Positions 7,713 through 17,448 are shown, counted from the stretch's first letter. The stretch: 44,269 nucleotides of DNA from Phenylobacterium sp. SCN 70-31 (GCF_001724605.1 NZ_MEEX01000042.1:1-44269), one strand, 5' to 3'. A program made the numbers and translations. Notes: generated by a model not told the origin, from the letters alone.

Positions 7713-8294
7713 CTACTTTGCGGCGGGATATTGCACGCGGGGCCGGAGATTCTCGATCACCGCCCGGGCGTCGAAGGCGCGGGCCTCGCCCTGCGGCTTG
7801 GCGCCCCGCTCCATCACGATCTCGGCCGAGGCCTCGAACCGCTCGACGGTGCGGACGTCCACCCGGTCGGCCCAGAAGGGGTCGCCCCAGAAGGGGTCCC
7901 AGCCGCGCCAGCCGTACCCGCGCCCATAGTAGCGCCACGAGGGCCGCCAGAAGCCGTAGCTGCCGTACCAGGGCCGGTAGATGGGATCGGGCTCGACGTA
8001 GGTCCGCGACTTGCGGTCGGTGTCGCGCTCGATCACCGAGAACCAGTCGTAGCCGTTCTGGACGGTCAGTTCCGCGGCGCGGAACAGGAGGTAGCCCTCC
8101 ACGGTCTCGCGGCTGGTGAGCGTGTTGCCGGCGAAGTTGACGCGGAAGCGGTTGGGCTCCAGCCGAACCTCGGAGTAGCCGCCCGAAGTCGATGAGCCCG
8201 GCGCGGCCGGCTGATACGGCGTGGGCGTGGCGCAGGCGGCGAGGCCGGCCGCGAGGACCACGGCGACGGCGGCGACGATGGATTTCCTGGACAT
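7713..8294 (-). CDS. Tyr/Trp-rich lipoprotein, function unknown
   Basis: A 193-residue predicted lipoprotein. The N-terminus MSRKSIVAAVAVVLAAGLAACA ends in a clear lipobox (LAAC), so the mature protein should be lipid-anchored at Cys20. The middle is rich in Tyr, Trp, Gly and Arg (e.g. YGSYGFWRPSWRYYGRGYG), followed by a conserved-looking C-terminal domain (FDARAVIENLRP). CC0091-like envelope lipoproteins of this appearance are common in Caulobacteraceae as far as I recall, but I assign no function. The ATG at 8292-8294 was chosen over longer frames because the lipoprotein signal begins there. A separate promoter is likely in the 110 bp upstream. Confidence 0.8.
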   Translation of the reverse strand: MSRKSIVAAVAVVLAAGLAACATPTPYQPAAPGSSTSGGYSEVRLEPNRFRVNFAGNTLTSRETVEGYLLFRAAELTVQNGYDWFSVIERDTDRKSRTYVEPDPIYRPWYGSYGFWRPSWRYYGRGYGWRGWDPFWGDPFWADRVDVRTVERFEASAEIVMERGAKPQGEARAFDARAVIENLRPRVQYPAAK

Positions 8295-8404
8295 TTTCAG
8301 TTCTCGAACTCGCACGTCCCTCAAGGGCATTCCGGAAGCGTCCCTACCGAGGAAGACGTAATCATCACAACACCTGGCCGCAATTGTGGTTGCGCTTGCG
8401 GCCC

Positions 8405-8809
8405 TCACGCTCCCGTCACCGCCAGCACATACACCAGCCGGCCCAGCGACCCGAACAGCAGCACGGCGACCGCCAGAGCCTGGATCATGAAGCCCAGCTC
8501 CCGCTTCCTGGGATCGGCCACATAGCCCCGCTGATACAGGATGCGGCCCACGATCCAGACCAGACCCACGATCGCGGCGACGAGGTCGCTCCAGTAGATG
8601 GCGAACAGCCAGAGCGGCACGAGGAACAGCGGCAGCCATTCCAGGGTGTTCACGTGCGCGCGGATGGCGCGTTCGAGCACCGGATCGCCGGTCATGGCCG
8701 GCGCGGCGATCCCGCTCCTGCCCCGCGCCCGTCCTACCTGGAGGCCCATCCAGAAATAGGTGAGGAGCGCCAGCAGCGTGACGATGGCGACATAGGCGTG
8801 AGACGGCAT
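8405..8809 (-). CDS. MAPEG-family membrane protein
   Basis: A 134-residue integral membrane protein with four hydrophobic helices (about 6-22, 58-74, 76-90, 110-130), the size and layout of the MAPEG superfamily (membrane-associated eicosanoid and glutathione metabolism). Typical features are the Arg-Ala-His-x-Asn-x-x-Glu motif (RAHVNTLEWLP, about 49-59) and the following polar/aromatic turn (GRILYQRGYV). Bacterial members are mostly uncharacterised; some conjugate glutathione to lipophilic substrates. The ATG at 8807-8809 is preceded by a GGGGGG tract. It is flanked by the divergent KTSC gene, so 8810-8945 probably holds two promoters. Confidence 0.85.
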   Translation of the reverse strand: MPSHAYVAIVTLLALLTYFWMGLQVGRARGRSGIAAPAMTGDPVLERAIRAHVNTLEWLPLFLVPLWLFAIYWSDLVAAIVGLVWIVGRILYQRGYVADPRKRELGFMIQALAVAVLLFGSLGRLVYVLAVTGA

Positions 8810-8945
8810 GGTTCCCCCCGTTGGTCCCTCGTGGTCCGGCGGACGCGCGCCGCCTTGCAAGCGGGACCTTGGCGCCTTATCGGCGCGCTGGGAACCGGCC
8901 GCCGCCGCGCCGGGTTGTCTTTCGCATCGCAGGGAGGACACGGAC

Positions 8946-9152
8946 ATGGACGTGGACTCGACCGCCATCCGGACGATCGACTACGACGGCGAGCGCGCGA
9001 AGCTGTTCGTCCGCTTCGCCAGCGGAGAACGCTACGTCTACGTCGGCGTCCCTCGTGAGGTCTGCCGCTCGTTTCTGGACGCCGACTCCAAAGGTCGGTT
9101 CTTCCTGGCCGAGATCCGGGACTGCTACCCCTACAACCGGCTGACGAGCTGA
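8946..9152 (+). CDS. KTSC-domain protein
   Basis: A 68-residue protein consisting of one KTSC-type domain: V-D-S-T-A-I near the N-terminus, then F-V-R-F-A-S-G-E-R-Y-V-Y, V-P-x-E-V-C-R-S-F and a final FFLAEIRDCYP. KTSC domains are small alpha/beta modules often found next to nucleic-acid or lysyl-tRNA synthetase-like proteins; the function of stand-alone forms is not established. The start is supported by GGGAGGACA about 6 nt before the ATG. Beyond a hairpin at 9189-9219 lies the convergent argG gene. Confidence 0.85.
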   Translation: MDVDSTAIRTIDYDGERAKLFVRFASGERYVYVGVPREVCRSFLDADSKGRFFLAEIRDCYPYNRLTS

Positions 9153-9188
9153 GCGGTCTTTCGGGCGTCGAACTTCGGGAGTCGAACA

Positions 9189-9219
9189 GAGGCGCGCCAC
9201 GTCTGTCGGGACGCGCCTC
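9189..9219. terminator. Hairpin between KTSC gene and argG, possible bidirectional terminator
   Basis: GAGGCGCG (9189-9196) pairs exactly with CGCGCCTC (9212-9219) around a 15-nt loop, in the 72-bp gap between two convergent genes and 6 bp from the argG stop. No T-tract follows on either strand, so intrinsic termination is only suggested by position. Confidence 0.4.
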
Positions 9220-9224
9220 CCCGG

Positions 9225-10451
<1,227 letters not shown>

Positions 10452-10520
10452 GAGCGTGCGGAAGCCTTCGGGCGAGGGGTGAATCGGTCGCGCGCCTTTA
10501 AGGGCACGCGGCGGGCGGGT

Positions 10521-10892
10521 TCAAGGCCTAAGCGCGCCTTCGGCGTCCAGCGTGCGCACGACGGCGCGCAGCCACAGCATGTGGACCAGGGCGAACACCG
10601 GCGCGATGGCCATGCGCACCAGGAAGAGGACCAGGGGATCGCTCGCGTCCAGGCCGGGCGCGCGGGCGGCGGCGGAGAGTCCCAGCCCCACGATCAGCGG
10701 GAGGCCCACGGCGAGGGCGAAGGCCGGATTGCGCCGGGCGCGCCAGCCGGGCCTGCCGCCCGCGCCCCACTGCATCGGCAGGCGCGCGTCGGCGGGAATC
10801 GTCTTCACCGCGCGGCGGGTCGCCGAGGCGATGGTCGCCATCACGAAGATCCAGACGGCGTCCCCGAGGATGGCCAGGAGATCCAGCGACAT
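10521..10892 (-). CDS. Small membrane protein, possibly DUF1648-like
   Basis: A 123-residue protein with three or four hydrophobic segments (about 5-22, 55-72, 85-110). The stretch LPMQWGAGGRPGWRARRNPA resembles the L-P-x-H-W-x-x-x-G-x-P-D motif of DUF1648/SdpI-type membrane proteins, but this is a weak similarity by eye. Its ATG lies one base after the TGA of kup on the same strand, so it is translated from the same message and might assist or tune the potassium transporter. Function unknown. Confidence 0.6.
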   Translation of the reverse strand: MSLDLLAILGDAVWIFVMATIASATRRAVKTIPADARLPMQWGAGGRPGWRARRNPAFALAVGLPLIVGLGLSAAARAPGLDASDPLVLFLVRMAIAPVFALVHMLWLRAVVRTLDAEGALRP

Positions 10893-10893
10893 C

Positions 10894-12828
10894 TCAGACC
10901 GTCACCTGGGCGCCCATCTCGACCACGCGGCCGGGCGGGATCTTGTAGAAGTCGGTCGGGTTGGCGGCGTTCTTCATCAGGAAGATGAACAGCTTGTCCT
11001 GCCACAGGGGCATGCCCGACTGGGCCGACGGCACCACCGAGCGGCGTCCCAGGAAGAACGAGGTGGCCATGATGTCGAACTTCAGGCCCAGCTTGCGGCA
11101 CTGGCCCAGCGCCTTGGGGATGTTGGGGCTCTCCATGAAGCCGTAACGGATCTCCAGCGTCTTGAAATCGTCGTTCACCGCATCGATCCGGACGCGGTCG
11201 TCCTCGCGGACCCGCGGCGTCTCGGCGGTGTGGACGGTGAGGATGATGTTCTTCTCGTGCAGCACCTTGTTGTGCTTGAGGTTGTGCATCAGCGCCACCG
11301 GCGCGGTGTCGGGATCCGAGGTGAGGAAGACCGCCGTCCCCGGCGCGCGGTGCGGCGCGCGCGCCTTGAGGATGTCGGCCAGCTCGACCAGCGAGACCGA
11401 GTCGCGGCGGGTCTTCTCGGCCAGGATCTGGGCGCCGCGGGTCCAGGTCCACATCACGAGCACGAGACCGCCGCTGATCAGCAGGGGCGCCCAGGCGCCC
11501 TGGGGGATCTTCAGGAGGTTGGCGCCCACGAAGACCACGTCCACGAGGCCGAAGGCGCCCGCGCCCAGCACGGCCTGCCACGCCGGGCGCTTCCACATGT
11601 GGCGGATGATGAAGAAGAACAGCAGGGTGTCGACCAGCATCGCGCCGGTGACGGCGATCCCGTAGGCCGCGGCCAGGTGGTCGGAGGTCCGGAACAGCGC
11701 CACCAGGATCAGCACGCCCACCAGCATCATGATGTTGACCTGGGGAACGTAGATCTGGCCCGCCTGGGTCTCGCTGGTGCGGCGGATGTCGATGCGGGGG
11801 AACAGGCCGAGCTGGACCGCCTGCTGGGTGACCGAGAAGGCGCCGGTGATGACGGCCTGGCTGGCGATGATCGTCCCGGCGGTGGCGAGCGCGAGAACCG
11901 GCCAGAAGGCGGCCTCGGGGATCATCTCGAAGAAGGGGTTCACGCGCGACTCGGGATGGGCCAGCACCAGCGCGCCCTGGCCGAAGTAGTTCAGCAGCAG
12001 GCAGGGCAGGACGACCAGCGCCCAGGCGGCGCGCAGCGGGCCTCGGCCGAAATGGCCCATGTCGGCGTACAGCGCCTCGGCGCCCGTCACGGCCAGGAAC
12101 ACCCCGCCCAGGATCAGGAAGCCCAGCAGGCCGTTGTCGATCAGCATCAGCACGCCGTGGTGGGGCAGGAGGCCGTGGAGGATCGTCGGGTCGTCCGAGA
12201 TGTGGATGGCTCCGAGCCAACCCAGCGTCAGGAACCACAGCAGCGTGATGGGTCCGAAGAACCGCCCCACGCTGGCGGTGCCCCGCGACTGGAGCGCGAA
12301 CAGCGCGATGAGGATGGCCACGGAGATCGGCAGGACATAGGGCGCCATCGACGGTCCGATGCCGGGCGCGAGCTTGAGGCCCTCGACGGCGCTGACCACG
12401 GAGACGGCGGGGGTCAGCACCCCATCTGCGTAGAACAGCGCCGCGCCCAGCATGCCCAGGGCGAGCAGGACGAACGATCGGCGGCCTTCAGTCACGCGCT
12501 GGGCCAGGGCCATGAGCGCGAGCGTGCCGCCCTCGCCCTTGTTGTCGGCGCGCATGAGGAAGACGACGTACTTGATCGTCACGATGACGATCAGCGCCCA
12601 GGTGATCAGGGAGACCACCCCCAGCACCGTCGCGCGCTCGGCCCCGCCGCTCTCGGTGTTCGCGAGGGCGACGCGCATGGCGTAGAGCGGGCTGGTGCCG
12701 ATGTCGCCGAACACCACGCCGATGGACCCGAGCGCGAGCGCCCAGAATCCTTCCTTGCGGGGGTGACCGTTCCCGGAGGGCGACGTGTCTTCGGACGCTT
12801 TCTGAGCGTCGACGGCCTGGTCAGCCAT
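10894..12828 (-). CDS. kup: Low-affinity potassium transporter Kup
   Basis: Proton-coupled potassium uptake protein of the inner membrane. After a hydrophilic N-terminus (about 1-25) comes the family hallmark ALGSIGVVFGDIGTSPLYAM, then about twelve membrane helices and a hydrophilic C-terminal cytoplasmic domain ending MGAQVTV. MRADNKGEGGTLALMAL and FYADGVLTPAVSVVSAVEG are also typical. 644 residues is within the usual range. The ATG at 12826-12828 is preceded by CCGGAGAC; longer upstream reading is non-coding. The short membrane protein gene downstream is one base away. The 162-bp gap to the divergent SDR gene holds both promoters; I saw no riboswitch there. Confidence 0.95.
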   Translation of the reverse strand: MADQAVDAQKASEDTSPSGNGHPRKEGFWALALGSIGVVFGDIGTSPLYAMRVALANTESGGAERATVLGVVSLITWALIVIVTIKYVVFLMRADNKGEGGTLALMALAQRVTEGRRSFVLLALGMLGAALFYADGVLTPAVSVVSAVEGLKLAPGIGPSMAPYVLPISVAILIALFALQSRGTASVGRFFGPITLLWFLTLGWLGAIHISDDPTILHGLLPHHGVLMLIDNGLLGFLILGGVFLAVTGAEALYADMGHFGRGPLRAAWALVVLPCLLLNYFGQGALVLAHPESRVNPFFEMIPEAAFWPVLALATAGTIIASQAVITGAFSVTQQAVQLGLFPRIDIRRTSETQAGQIYVPQVNIMMLVGVLILVALFRTSDHLAAAYGIAVTGAMLVDTLLFFFIIRHMWKRPAWQAVLGAGAFGLVDVVFVGANLLKIPQGAWAPLLISGGLVLVMWTWTRGAQILAEKTRRDSVSLVELADILKARAPHRAPGTAVFLTSDPDTAPVALMHNLKHNKVLHEKNIILTVHTAETPRVREDDRVRIDAVNDDFKTLEIRYGFMESPNIPKALGQCRKLGLKFDIMATSFFLGRRSVVPSAQSGMPLWQDKLFIFLMKNAANPTDFYKIPPGRVVEMGAQVTV

Positions 12829-12990
12829 CCGATGTCTCCGGAGAGCCCCGCGGGGCGGGGACTCCAAGGCGGCCCTATGCCGTCGCGGCGGGCGCGAATA
12901 CACCCAATCCAGGCGCCGTTCAATCGCAGGCGGGGCGCCGGTGTGTCGCAGCCCGGCCATGACAGCCCGGCCGGAAGAGGGAGATGTTCG

Positions 12991-13791
12991 ATGACAAGGC
13001 GTCTGGCGCTCGTGACGGGCGCTTCCGCGGGCCTGGGGGCGGCGTTCGCGCGCCATCTGGCGGCGCGGGGCTTCGACCTTGCGCTCACCGCGCGGCGGGC
13101 CGACCGGCTGGAGGCGCTGGCCGGCGATCTGCGGGACCGTCACGGCGTCGAGGTCCTGAGCGTGGCCGCCGACCTGGCCCGGCCCGAGGCGCCGGAGGCG
13201 GTCCTGGGCGAGATCGCGGACGCCGGCCGTAGCGTCGACGTGCTGATCAACAACGCGGGCTACGGTCTGTCGGGGACGTTCGCCGACACGCGCTGGGCCG
13301 ACCAGGCGGATTTCGTGCAGGTGATGGTGACCGCGCCCTGCGAACTGGCGCACCGCGTGGGGCCGGGGATGGGCGAGCGCGGCTATGGCCGGATCGTCAA
13401 CGTGGCCTCGGTGGCGGGCCTGCTGCCGGCCGCGGCCGGGCACACGCTGTACGCCGCGTCCAAGGCCTTCCTGATCCGCTTCTCGCAGAGCCTGCACCTG
13501 GAAGGCCGCGCGCAGGGCGTCCACGTCAGCGCGCTGTGCCCGGGCTTCACCTATACCGAGTTCCACGACGTCAACGGCACGCGCGAACTGGCCGACGCCT
13601 CGACGCCCCGCTGGCTGTGGCTGGACGCCGATCGCGTGGTCGCCGACGGCTGGCGGGCGGTGGAGGCGAACCGGCCGGTCTGCACGCCGGGCGCGGTCTA
13701 CAAGGTCATCACGGGGGCCGCGCGGCTGATCCCGGAATCCTGGGCTCTCAGCCTCATGGCCGGCCAGGGCGGACGGGTGCGGAAGACCTGA
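12991..13791 (+). CDS. Short-chain dehydrogenase/reductase
   Basis: A 266-residue classical SDR. Cofactor motif TGASAGLG (about 10-17), NNAGYG (about 87-92), catalytic Ser in NVASVAG and the Y-A-A-S-K motif (about 153-157) are all intact, so it should be an active NAD(P)H-dependent oxidoreductase. ARR after the second strand (LTARRADRLE) hints at NADPH preference. The sequence resembles the DltE/YqjQ-like SDRs of unknown substrate. The start has GAAGAGGGAG about 8 nt upstream. It ends 9 bp from the convergent marC gene. Substrate not assignable from sequence. Confidence 0.9.
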   Translation: MTRRLALVTGASAGLGAAFARHLAARGFDLALTARRADRLEALAGDLRDRHGVEVLSVAADLARPEAPEAVLGEIADAGRSVDVLINNAGYGLSGTFADTRWADQADFVQVMVTAPCELAHRVGPGMGERGYGRIVNVASVAGLLPAAAGHTLYAASKAFLIRFSQSLHLEGRAQGVHVSALCPGFTYTEFHDVNGTRELADASTPRWLWLDADRVVADGWRAVEANRPVCTPGAVYKVITGAARLIPESWALSLMAGQGGRVRKT

Positions 13792-13800
13792 GGCGACCGC

Positions 13801-14487
13801 TCAGTGGCCATAGGGGTTGGCGACGGCCGGGACGATGAAGCCGCTCGTGCTCTCGGCGAAGCCCTGAAGGATGAACTGGATCGCCAGCGCGCAGAGGATC
13901 AGGCCCAGAACGCGCACCACGATGGTGAGGCCGATCCGACCCAGCAGCCGGCTGATGATCGGCGTCGCCAGGAAGGCGAGCAGGGTCGAGAGGGCGACCG
14001 CCGCGATGACGCCCACGCCCACCGCAGCACCCTGGAGGCCGTAGTTGCGGGCCTGGCTGGCGTAGATCACGACGCTGGAGATGGCGCCCGGCCCGATCAG
14101 CAGGGGCATGGCGAACGGCACGATCATCCGCTCGAACCGCTTGCGGGCCACGGCGCGGCCCGTGCCCTGAGGCGCGTCGGCGGCGTCGGCGTAGGTGGCC
14201 GTGAAGTCGTCGCGGGCCATCTCCAGGCCCAGCAGGAACAGGATGATGCCGCCCGCGATCCGGAACGCCGGCAGCGAGATGCCGAAGAACTCCAGCAGGC
14301 TGAGGCCCGTGAAGAAGAAGAACGTCAGGAAGCCCAGGGCGAACAGCGAGATGTAGAGCGCGATCCAGGCCCGGTCGCGCGACGCCGCCCCGACCGTCGC
14401 CGCGGCGAACAGCGGCACGTTCCCCACCGGATCGATGAGGGCGAACAGGGCGACGAAAAAGTTGACCGCGAACTCGGCCTGGCTCAT
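13801..14487 (-). CDS. MarC-family membrane protein
   Basis: A 228-residue inner-membrane protein with six hydrophobic segments in two triplets, as in the MarC/UPF0056 family. Conserved family features include the first-helix ALIDPVGNVPLF, FGISLPAFRIAGGIILFLLG in the middle and AMPLLIGPGAISSVV. The family has no firmly established activity; the early link to multiple antibiotic resistance in E. coli was later disputed. A polar loop DAADAPQGTGRAVARKR separates the halves. The 60-bp gap to the divergent pyrF gene must contain both promoters. Confidence 0.9.
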   Translation of the reverse strand: MSQAEFAVNFFVALFALIDPVGNVPLFAAATVGAASRDRAWIALYISLFALGFLTFFFFTGLSLLEFFGISLPAFRIAGGIILFLLGLEMARDDFTATYADAADAPQGTGRAVARKRFERMIVPFAMPLLIGPGAISSVVIYASQARNYGLQGAAVGVGVIAAVALSTLLAFLATPIISRLLGRIGLTIVVRVLGLILCALAIQFILQGFAESTSGFIVPAVANPYGH

Positions 14488-14547
14488 GCAAGGTGCTTAG
14501 CCCAAATCTGCAACGGCGGAACCCCCGCCCCCCAACGGAGCCCCGTC

Positions 14548-15270
14548 ATGGCCGCCGCCGCCGCGCTCGCGCAACCGCCCGTCAAGGCCGATCCGCGGCT
14601 GATCGTGCCCCTGGACCTGCCGTCCGCCGGCGAGGCGCGCGCGATGGCCGAGGCGCTGGGGGACTCCGTCTCGTTCTACAAGGTGGGCCTGGAGCTTTTC
14701 GCCTCGGACGGCATGGCGCTGGCGCGCGAACTGAAGGCGGCGGGCAAGCAGGTGTTCCTGGACTGGAAGCTGCACGACATCGGCACCACCGTTCAGCGGT
14801 CGGCGGCCGTGCTGGCGCAGTCGGGCTGCGACCTGTTGACGGTCCACGGGGAGCCCCAGGTGATGGCTGCGGCGGTGCGCGGGCGCGGCGCGTCCAACCT
14901 CAAGATCCTGGCCGTCACCGTCCTCACCAGCCTGTCGGACGAGGACCTGGGCGAGGTGGGCTATCACGAGACCGCCCGCCAGCTCGTGGAGCGCCGTATC
15001 CACCAGGCCATCGCCGCCGGTTGCGACGGCGTGGTGGCCAGCCCGCACGAGGCGGCGCTGGCCCGGGCGCTGGGAGGACGGGATTTCCTGGTGGTCACGC
15101 CGGGCGTGCGGCCCGACTGGTCGGCGAAGAACGACCAGGCCCGTGCGGCCACGCCGCGCGACGCGCTGACCGCCGGCGCCAGCCACATCGTCTGCGGCCG
15201 CCCGATCACCGCCGCCAACGACCCTGCGGCCGCCGCCCGCCGGATCGCCGCGGAGATGGCGGGCGCCTGA
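14548..15270 (+). CDS. pyrF: Orotidine 5'-phosphate decarboxylase
   Basis: Last step of UMP synthesis: decarboxylation of orotidine monophosphate. The catalytic Asp-Lys-x-x-Asp array is intact in FLDWKLHDIGTT (about 70-81). LIVPLDLPS at the start, the phosphate-binding TPGVRP, and VCGRPIT near the C-terminus are standard. 240 residues is the normal length for the short bacterial type. The ATG at 14548 follows CGGAGCCCCGTC. A slightly Ala-rich N-terminus (MAAAAALAQPP) is unusual but harmless. It ends 10 bp from the convergent hemW. Confidence 0.96.
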   Translation: MAAAAALAQPPVKADPRLIVPLDLPSAGEARAMAEALGDSVSFYKVGLELFASDGMALARELKAAGKQVFLDWKLHDIGTTVQRSAAVLAQSGCDLLTVHGEPQVMAAAVRGRGASNLKILAVTVLTSLSDEDLGEVGYHETARQLVERRIHQAIAAGCDGVVASPHEAALARALGGRDFLVVTPGVRPDWSAKNDQARAATPRDALTAGASHIVCGRPITAANDPAAAARRIAAEMAGA

Positions 15271-15280
15271 GCCGCGCGGC

Positions 15281-16436
15281 CTACGCCAGGTTCGCCGTGG
15301 CGAGTTCGGTGGTCACGCCGTCCAGCAGCCGCCGGCCGTCGGCCGTGGCGCGAAGCCTGAGGGGATCGTCGGCCAGGAGGCCCAGGGCCGTCAGCCGCCG
15401 CACCACGGGATGTTCCGGGGCGAGGCCCAGCGCCGCGACCTCGTCGAACCCGACGCCGCGAGCGATGCGCAGGCCGCTGAGCAGGCGCTCCTCGGCGGCC
15501 TCGACGGGGCTAAGCGCCTCGCATTCGGCGAAGCCGGCGCCGCCGGCGGCCACCGCGCGGATGTAGTCCGCGGGCCGGTCGTGTGATCGGGTCGCCTCGC
15601 GGACGCCGCCGCGGGTGATGCGTCCGTGGGCGCCCGGGCCCACGCCCAAGTAGTCGAGCCCCTGCCAGTAGACCAGATTGTGCCGTGAGCGCGCCGCCGG
15701 ACCGCGCGCATGGTTCGACACCTCGTAGGCCTCGAAGCCCTCGGCCTCGAGCACGGTCTGCGTGGCGTCGTAGAGGTCGGCGCCGGCCTCGTCGCCCGGT
15801 GGCGCGAACAGGCCGCGCCGCACGGCCCGGTCGAACGCCGTGCCGGCCTCGATGGTGAGCTGGTAGGGCGAAACATGCTCGGCGCCGAGGTCGACGACAG
15901 CCCTCAGTTCGTCGGCCCAGGCCCGAACCGTCTGTCCGGGCCGGGCGTAGATCAGGTCGACGGACAGGCGGGGAAAGGCGCGCGCCGCCGCCTCGGCCTC
16001 GCGCCCGCGGGCCCGGACGACGTTGAAGTCGCAATAGGGGCAGCGACTGGAGTCCCAGCGAAAGCCGGTCGACGCCCGCGTCGGCCAGCGCGGCGAACCG
16101 TCCGGCCTCGGCGTCGGTCGGGTTGGCTTCCAGGCTGACCTCCAGGTCGCCCGCCGCCGTCCACAGGCGGCGCGTCGCGTCCAGGATCGCCGCCACTTGG
16201 TCCGGCGCCATCAGCGAGGGCGTGCCGCCGCCGAAGAAGACCGACACCAGGGACCGCGGCCCGGTCAGCGCCCGCTGGGCCTCCAGGTCGTCGACGATGG
16301 CGCGAGCCAGATCCGCCGCCTCGGCCTCGCGCCCGCGGGCCCGGACGACGTTGAAGTCGCAATAGGGGCAGATCCGCGCGCAGTAGGGCCAATGGACGTA
16401 GACGCCCAGCGGAGGGCCGGGCGACGGGGTGCTCAC
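15281..16436 (-). pseudogene. hemW: hemW-like radical SAM gene, frameshifted by an internal 59-bp duplication
   Basis: Encodes a HemW-type radical SAM protein (heme chaperone, formerly called oxygen-independent coproporphyrinogen oxidase-like). The first 130 or so residues read well from a GTG at 16434-16436: VYVHWPYCARICPYCDF with the CxxxCxxC iron-sulfur motif, then FFGGGTPSL and GVDRLSLGLQS. At about 16043 the gene runs into a second copy of its own CPYCDF-region, and in the first frame this reads as nonsense. The rest (SVDLIYARPGQTV, YQLTIEAGTAFDRAV, HNLVYWQGLDYLGVGPGAH, ending at 15281) continues in another frame. The total of 1156 nt is not a multiple of three. As written it cannot make the full protein. 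The GTG overlaps the rdgB stop (GTGA), so it is translationally coupled. Either a recent mutation or an assembly fault. Confidence 0.85.
15985..16371. repeat. Exact 59-bp direct repeat inside hemW (15985-16043 and 16313-16371)
   Basis: The two 59-bp segments are identical base for base and 328 bp apart. The right-hand copy is native: on the minus strand it encodes CPYCDFNVVRARGREAEAA of the radical SAM cluster motif. The left-hand copy sits where HemW proteins normally have the DDAAL-FLGR-H segment, so native sequence was lost and replaced. The junction on one side may use GC-rich microhomology (GCCGAGGCGGCG). It changes the reading frame. Confidence 0.95.
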
Positions 16437-17032
16437 AACAGCGCCGCCTTCAGCTTCTCGAAGGCGCGGGCGCGGTGGCTCATGGCGTCCTTCACCGCGG
16501 GCTCCAACTCACCGAAGGTCAGATCCAGGCCCCGCGGAACGAAGATGGGATCGTAGCCGAACCCCCGGTCGCCGCGGGGCGGGAAGGTGAGGGTCCCGTC
16601 GATCCGGCCTTCCACCACCACCGCCGGCCCGTCGGGCCAGGCGACCGCCAGGGCCGAGGTGAACCAGGCCGAGACGTCCTCGGCTCCGACTTCGTCCAGG
16701 CGTTCCTCGACCTTGGCCATCGCCATGCCGAAGTCCTTTTCCGGCCCGGCCCAGCGCGCCGAATAGATGCCCGGCGCCCCGTCCAGCGCCGCCACGGAGA
16801 GGCCGGAGTCGTCGGCCAGGGCGATCAGGCCCGAGGCGTCGGCCGCCGCCCGCGCCTTCAGAAGCGCATTGCCGACGAAGGTGGCCTCGGTCTCCTCGGG
16901 CTCGGGCAGGCCCAGTTCGCCCGCCGACACCAGGGAGAACCGGCCATCCAGAATCTCGACCAGTTCGCGGGCCTTGCCGGGATTGTGGGTCGCCACCACC
17001 AGGCGCAGGCCGGGTTCGAGCCGCAGGGCCAT
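16433..17032 (-). CDS. rdgB: Non-canonical purine NTP pyrophosphatase (RdgB/HAM1)
   Basis: Hydrolyses dITP, ITP and XTP to monophosphates, keeping deaminated purines out of DNA and RNA. 199 residues, the usual length. The substrate-binding motif THNPGKARE (about 16-24) and the catalytic DDSGLSVAALDGAPGIYSARWAG (about 73-95, quoted here by its start DDSGL and end SARWAG) are intact, as is GFGYDPIF and SHRARA at the C-terminus. The ATG at 17030-17032 is preceded by GGGAGGAACGAC, a strong ribosome site, and excludes longer starts. Its TGA overlaps the GTG of hemW, so the two form an operon. Confidence 0.95.
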   Translation of the reverse strand: MALRLEPGLRLVVATHNPGKARELVEILDGRFSLVSAGELGLPEPEETEATFVGNALLKARAAADASGLIALADDSGLSVAALDGAPGIYSARWAGPEKDFGMAMAKVEERLDEVGAEDVSAWFTSALAVAWPDGPAVVVEGRIDGTLTFPPRGDRGFGYDPIFVPRGLDLTFGELEPAVKDAMSHRARAFEKLKAALL

Positions 17033-17084
17033 GTCGTTCCTCCCGTCTCCAGAGGCCGCGGACCCTAGCCCCCGTCGGGGGTTG

Positions 17085-17139
17085 TTGCATTGCAAAAGTT
17101 TAATATCGTTACTCGATATTCACGTGATCGAAAATCGAT
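17085..17139 (+). promoter_or_regulatory. AT-rich control region with nested inverted repeats
   Basis: In an otherwise very GC-rich sequence this stretch is AT-rich and symmetric. TTGCATTGCAA (17085-17095) is a palindrome, AATATCG (17102-17108) and CGATATT (17114-17120) are a perfect 7-bp inverted repeat with a 5-bp spacer, CACGTG (17121-17126) is a palindrome, and ATCGAAAATCGAT (17127-17139) is nearly one. It lies between rdgB and a 35-residue ORF, upstream of a gene for an XRE-type regulator, and would suit a promoter with operators for that regulator. Binding partner is inferred only from neighbourhood. Confidence 0.5.
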
Positions 17140-17219
17140 GCGGATGTATCTCCAATCCCGTCGGGACGCGGTGTCTCGACCTCGAAAATGCTGCAACGCA
17201 ACAAATATTGGAGACCTTC

Positions 17220-17327
17220 ATGCTTGCCAACCTGATGAACACCCTCGACCGGACCGCCATGGGCTTCGTGGTCGTTCTGGCCGCCATGCCGATCCTGAGC
17301 ATCGCCGCGCGCGCCATCGTCCTCTAA
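17220..17327 (+). CDS. Possible 35-residue membrane peptide
   Basis: ATG at 17220 is preceded by TTGGAGACCTTC, a GGAG ribosome site at proper distance. The frame encodes MLANLMNTLDRTAMGFVVV, then LAAMPILSIAARAIVL and a stop. The short polar N-terminus followed by a hydrophobic helix of about 20 residues (MGFVVVLAAMPILSIAA) is that of a small single-pass membrane protein. It follows an AT-rich, symmetric control region and comes 121 bp before the DUF2975-type gene. I do not recognise a family. Evidence is the ribosome site, the composition and the position; absence of an obvious homologue to me proves nothing. Confidence 0.45.
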   Translation: MLANLMNTLDRTAMGFVVVLAAMPILSIAARAIVL

Positions 17328-17448
17328 GTTCGGCGTGCGATCGATGCGCTTCGTCGAACGACCCGCCCCGGCCCGGCCGCGCGCAGCCCAGGGCTGAACG
17401 CCGGCGCCGCGGCGGGTCACGACGCAACAAGGGGGAGCGAAAGGACAG

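Noticed and set aside
12829..12990. Potassium- or c-di-AMP-responsive riboswitch in front of kup
   Set aside because: No conserved riboswitch motif was recognised; only GC-rich sequence with minor stems.
10552..13791. A 1079-codon plus-strand frame across kup
   Set aside because: Only its last 266 codons, from 12991, are real (the SDR). The rest is shadow of kup.
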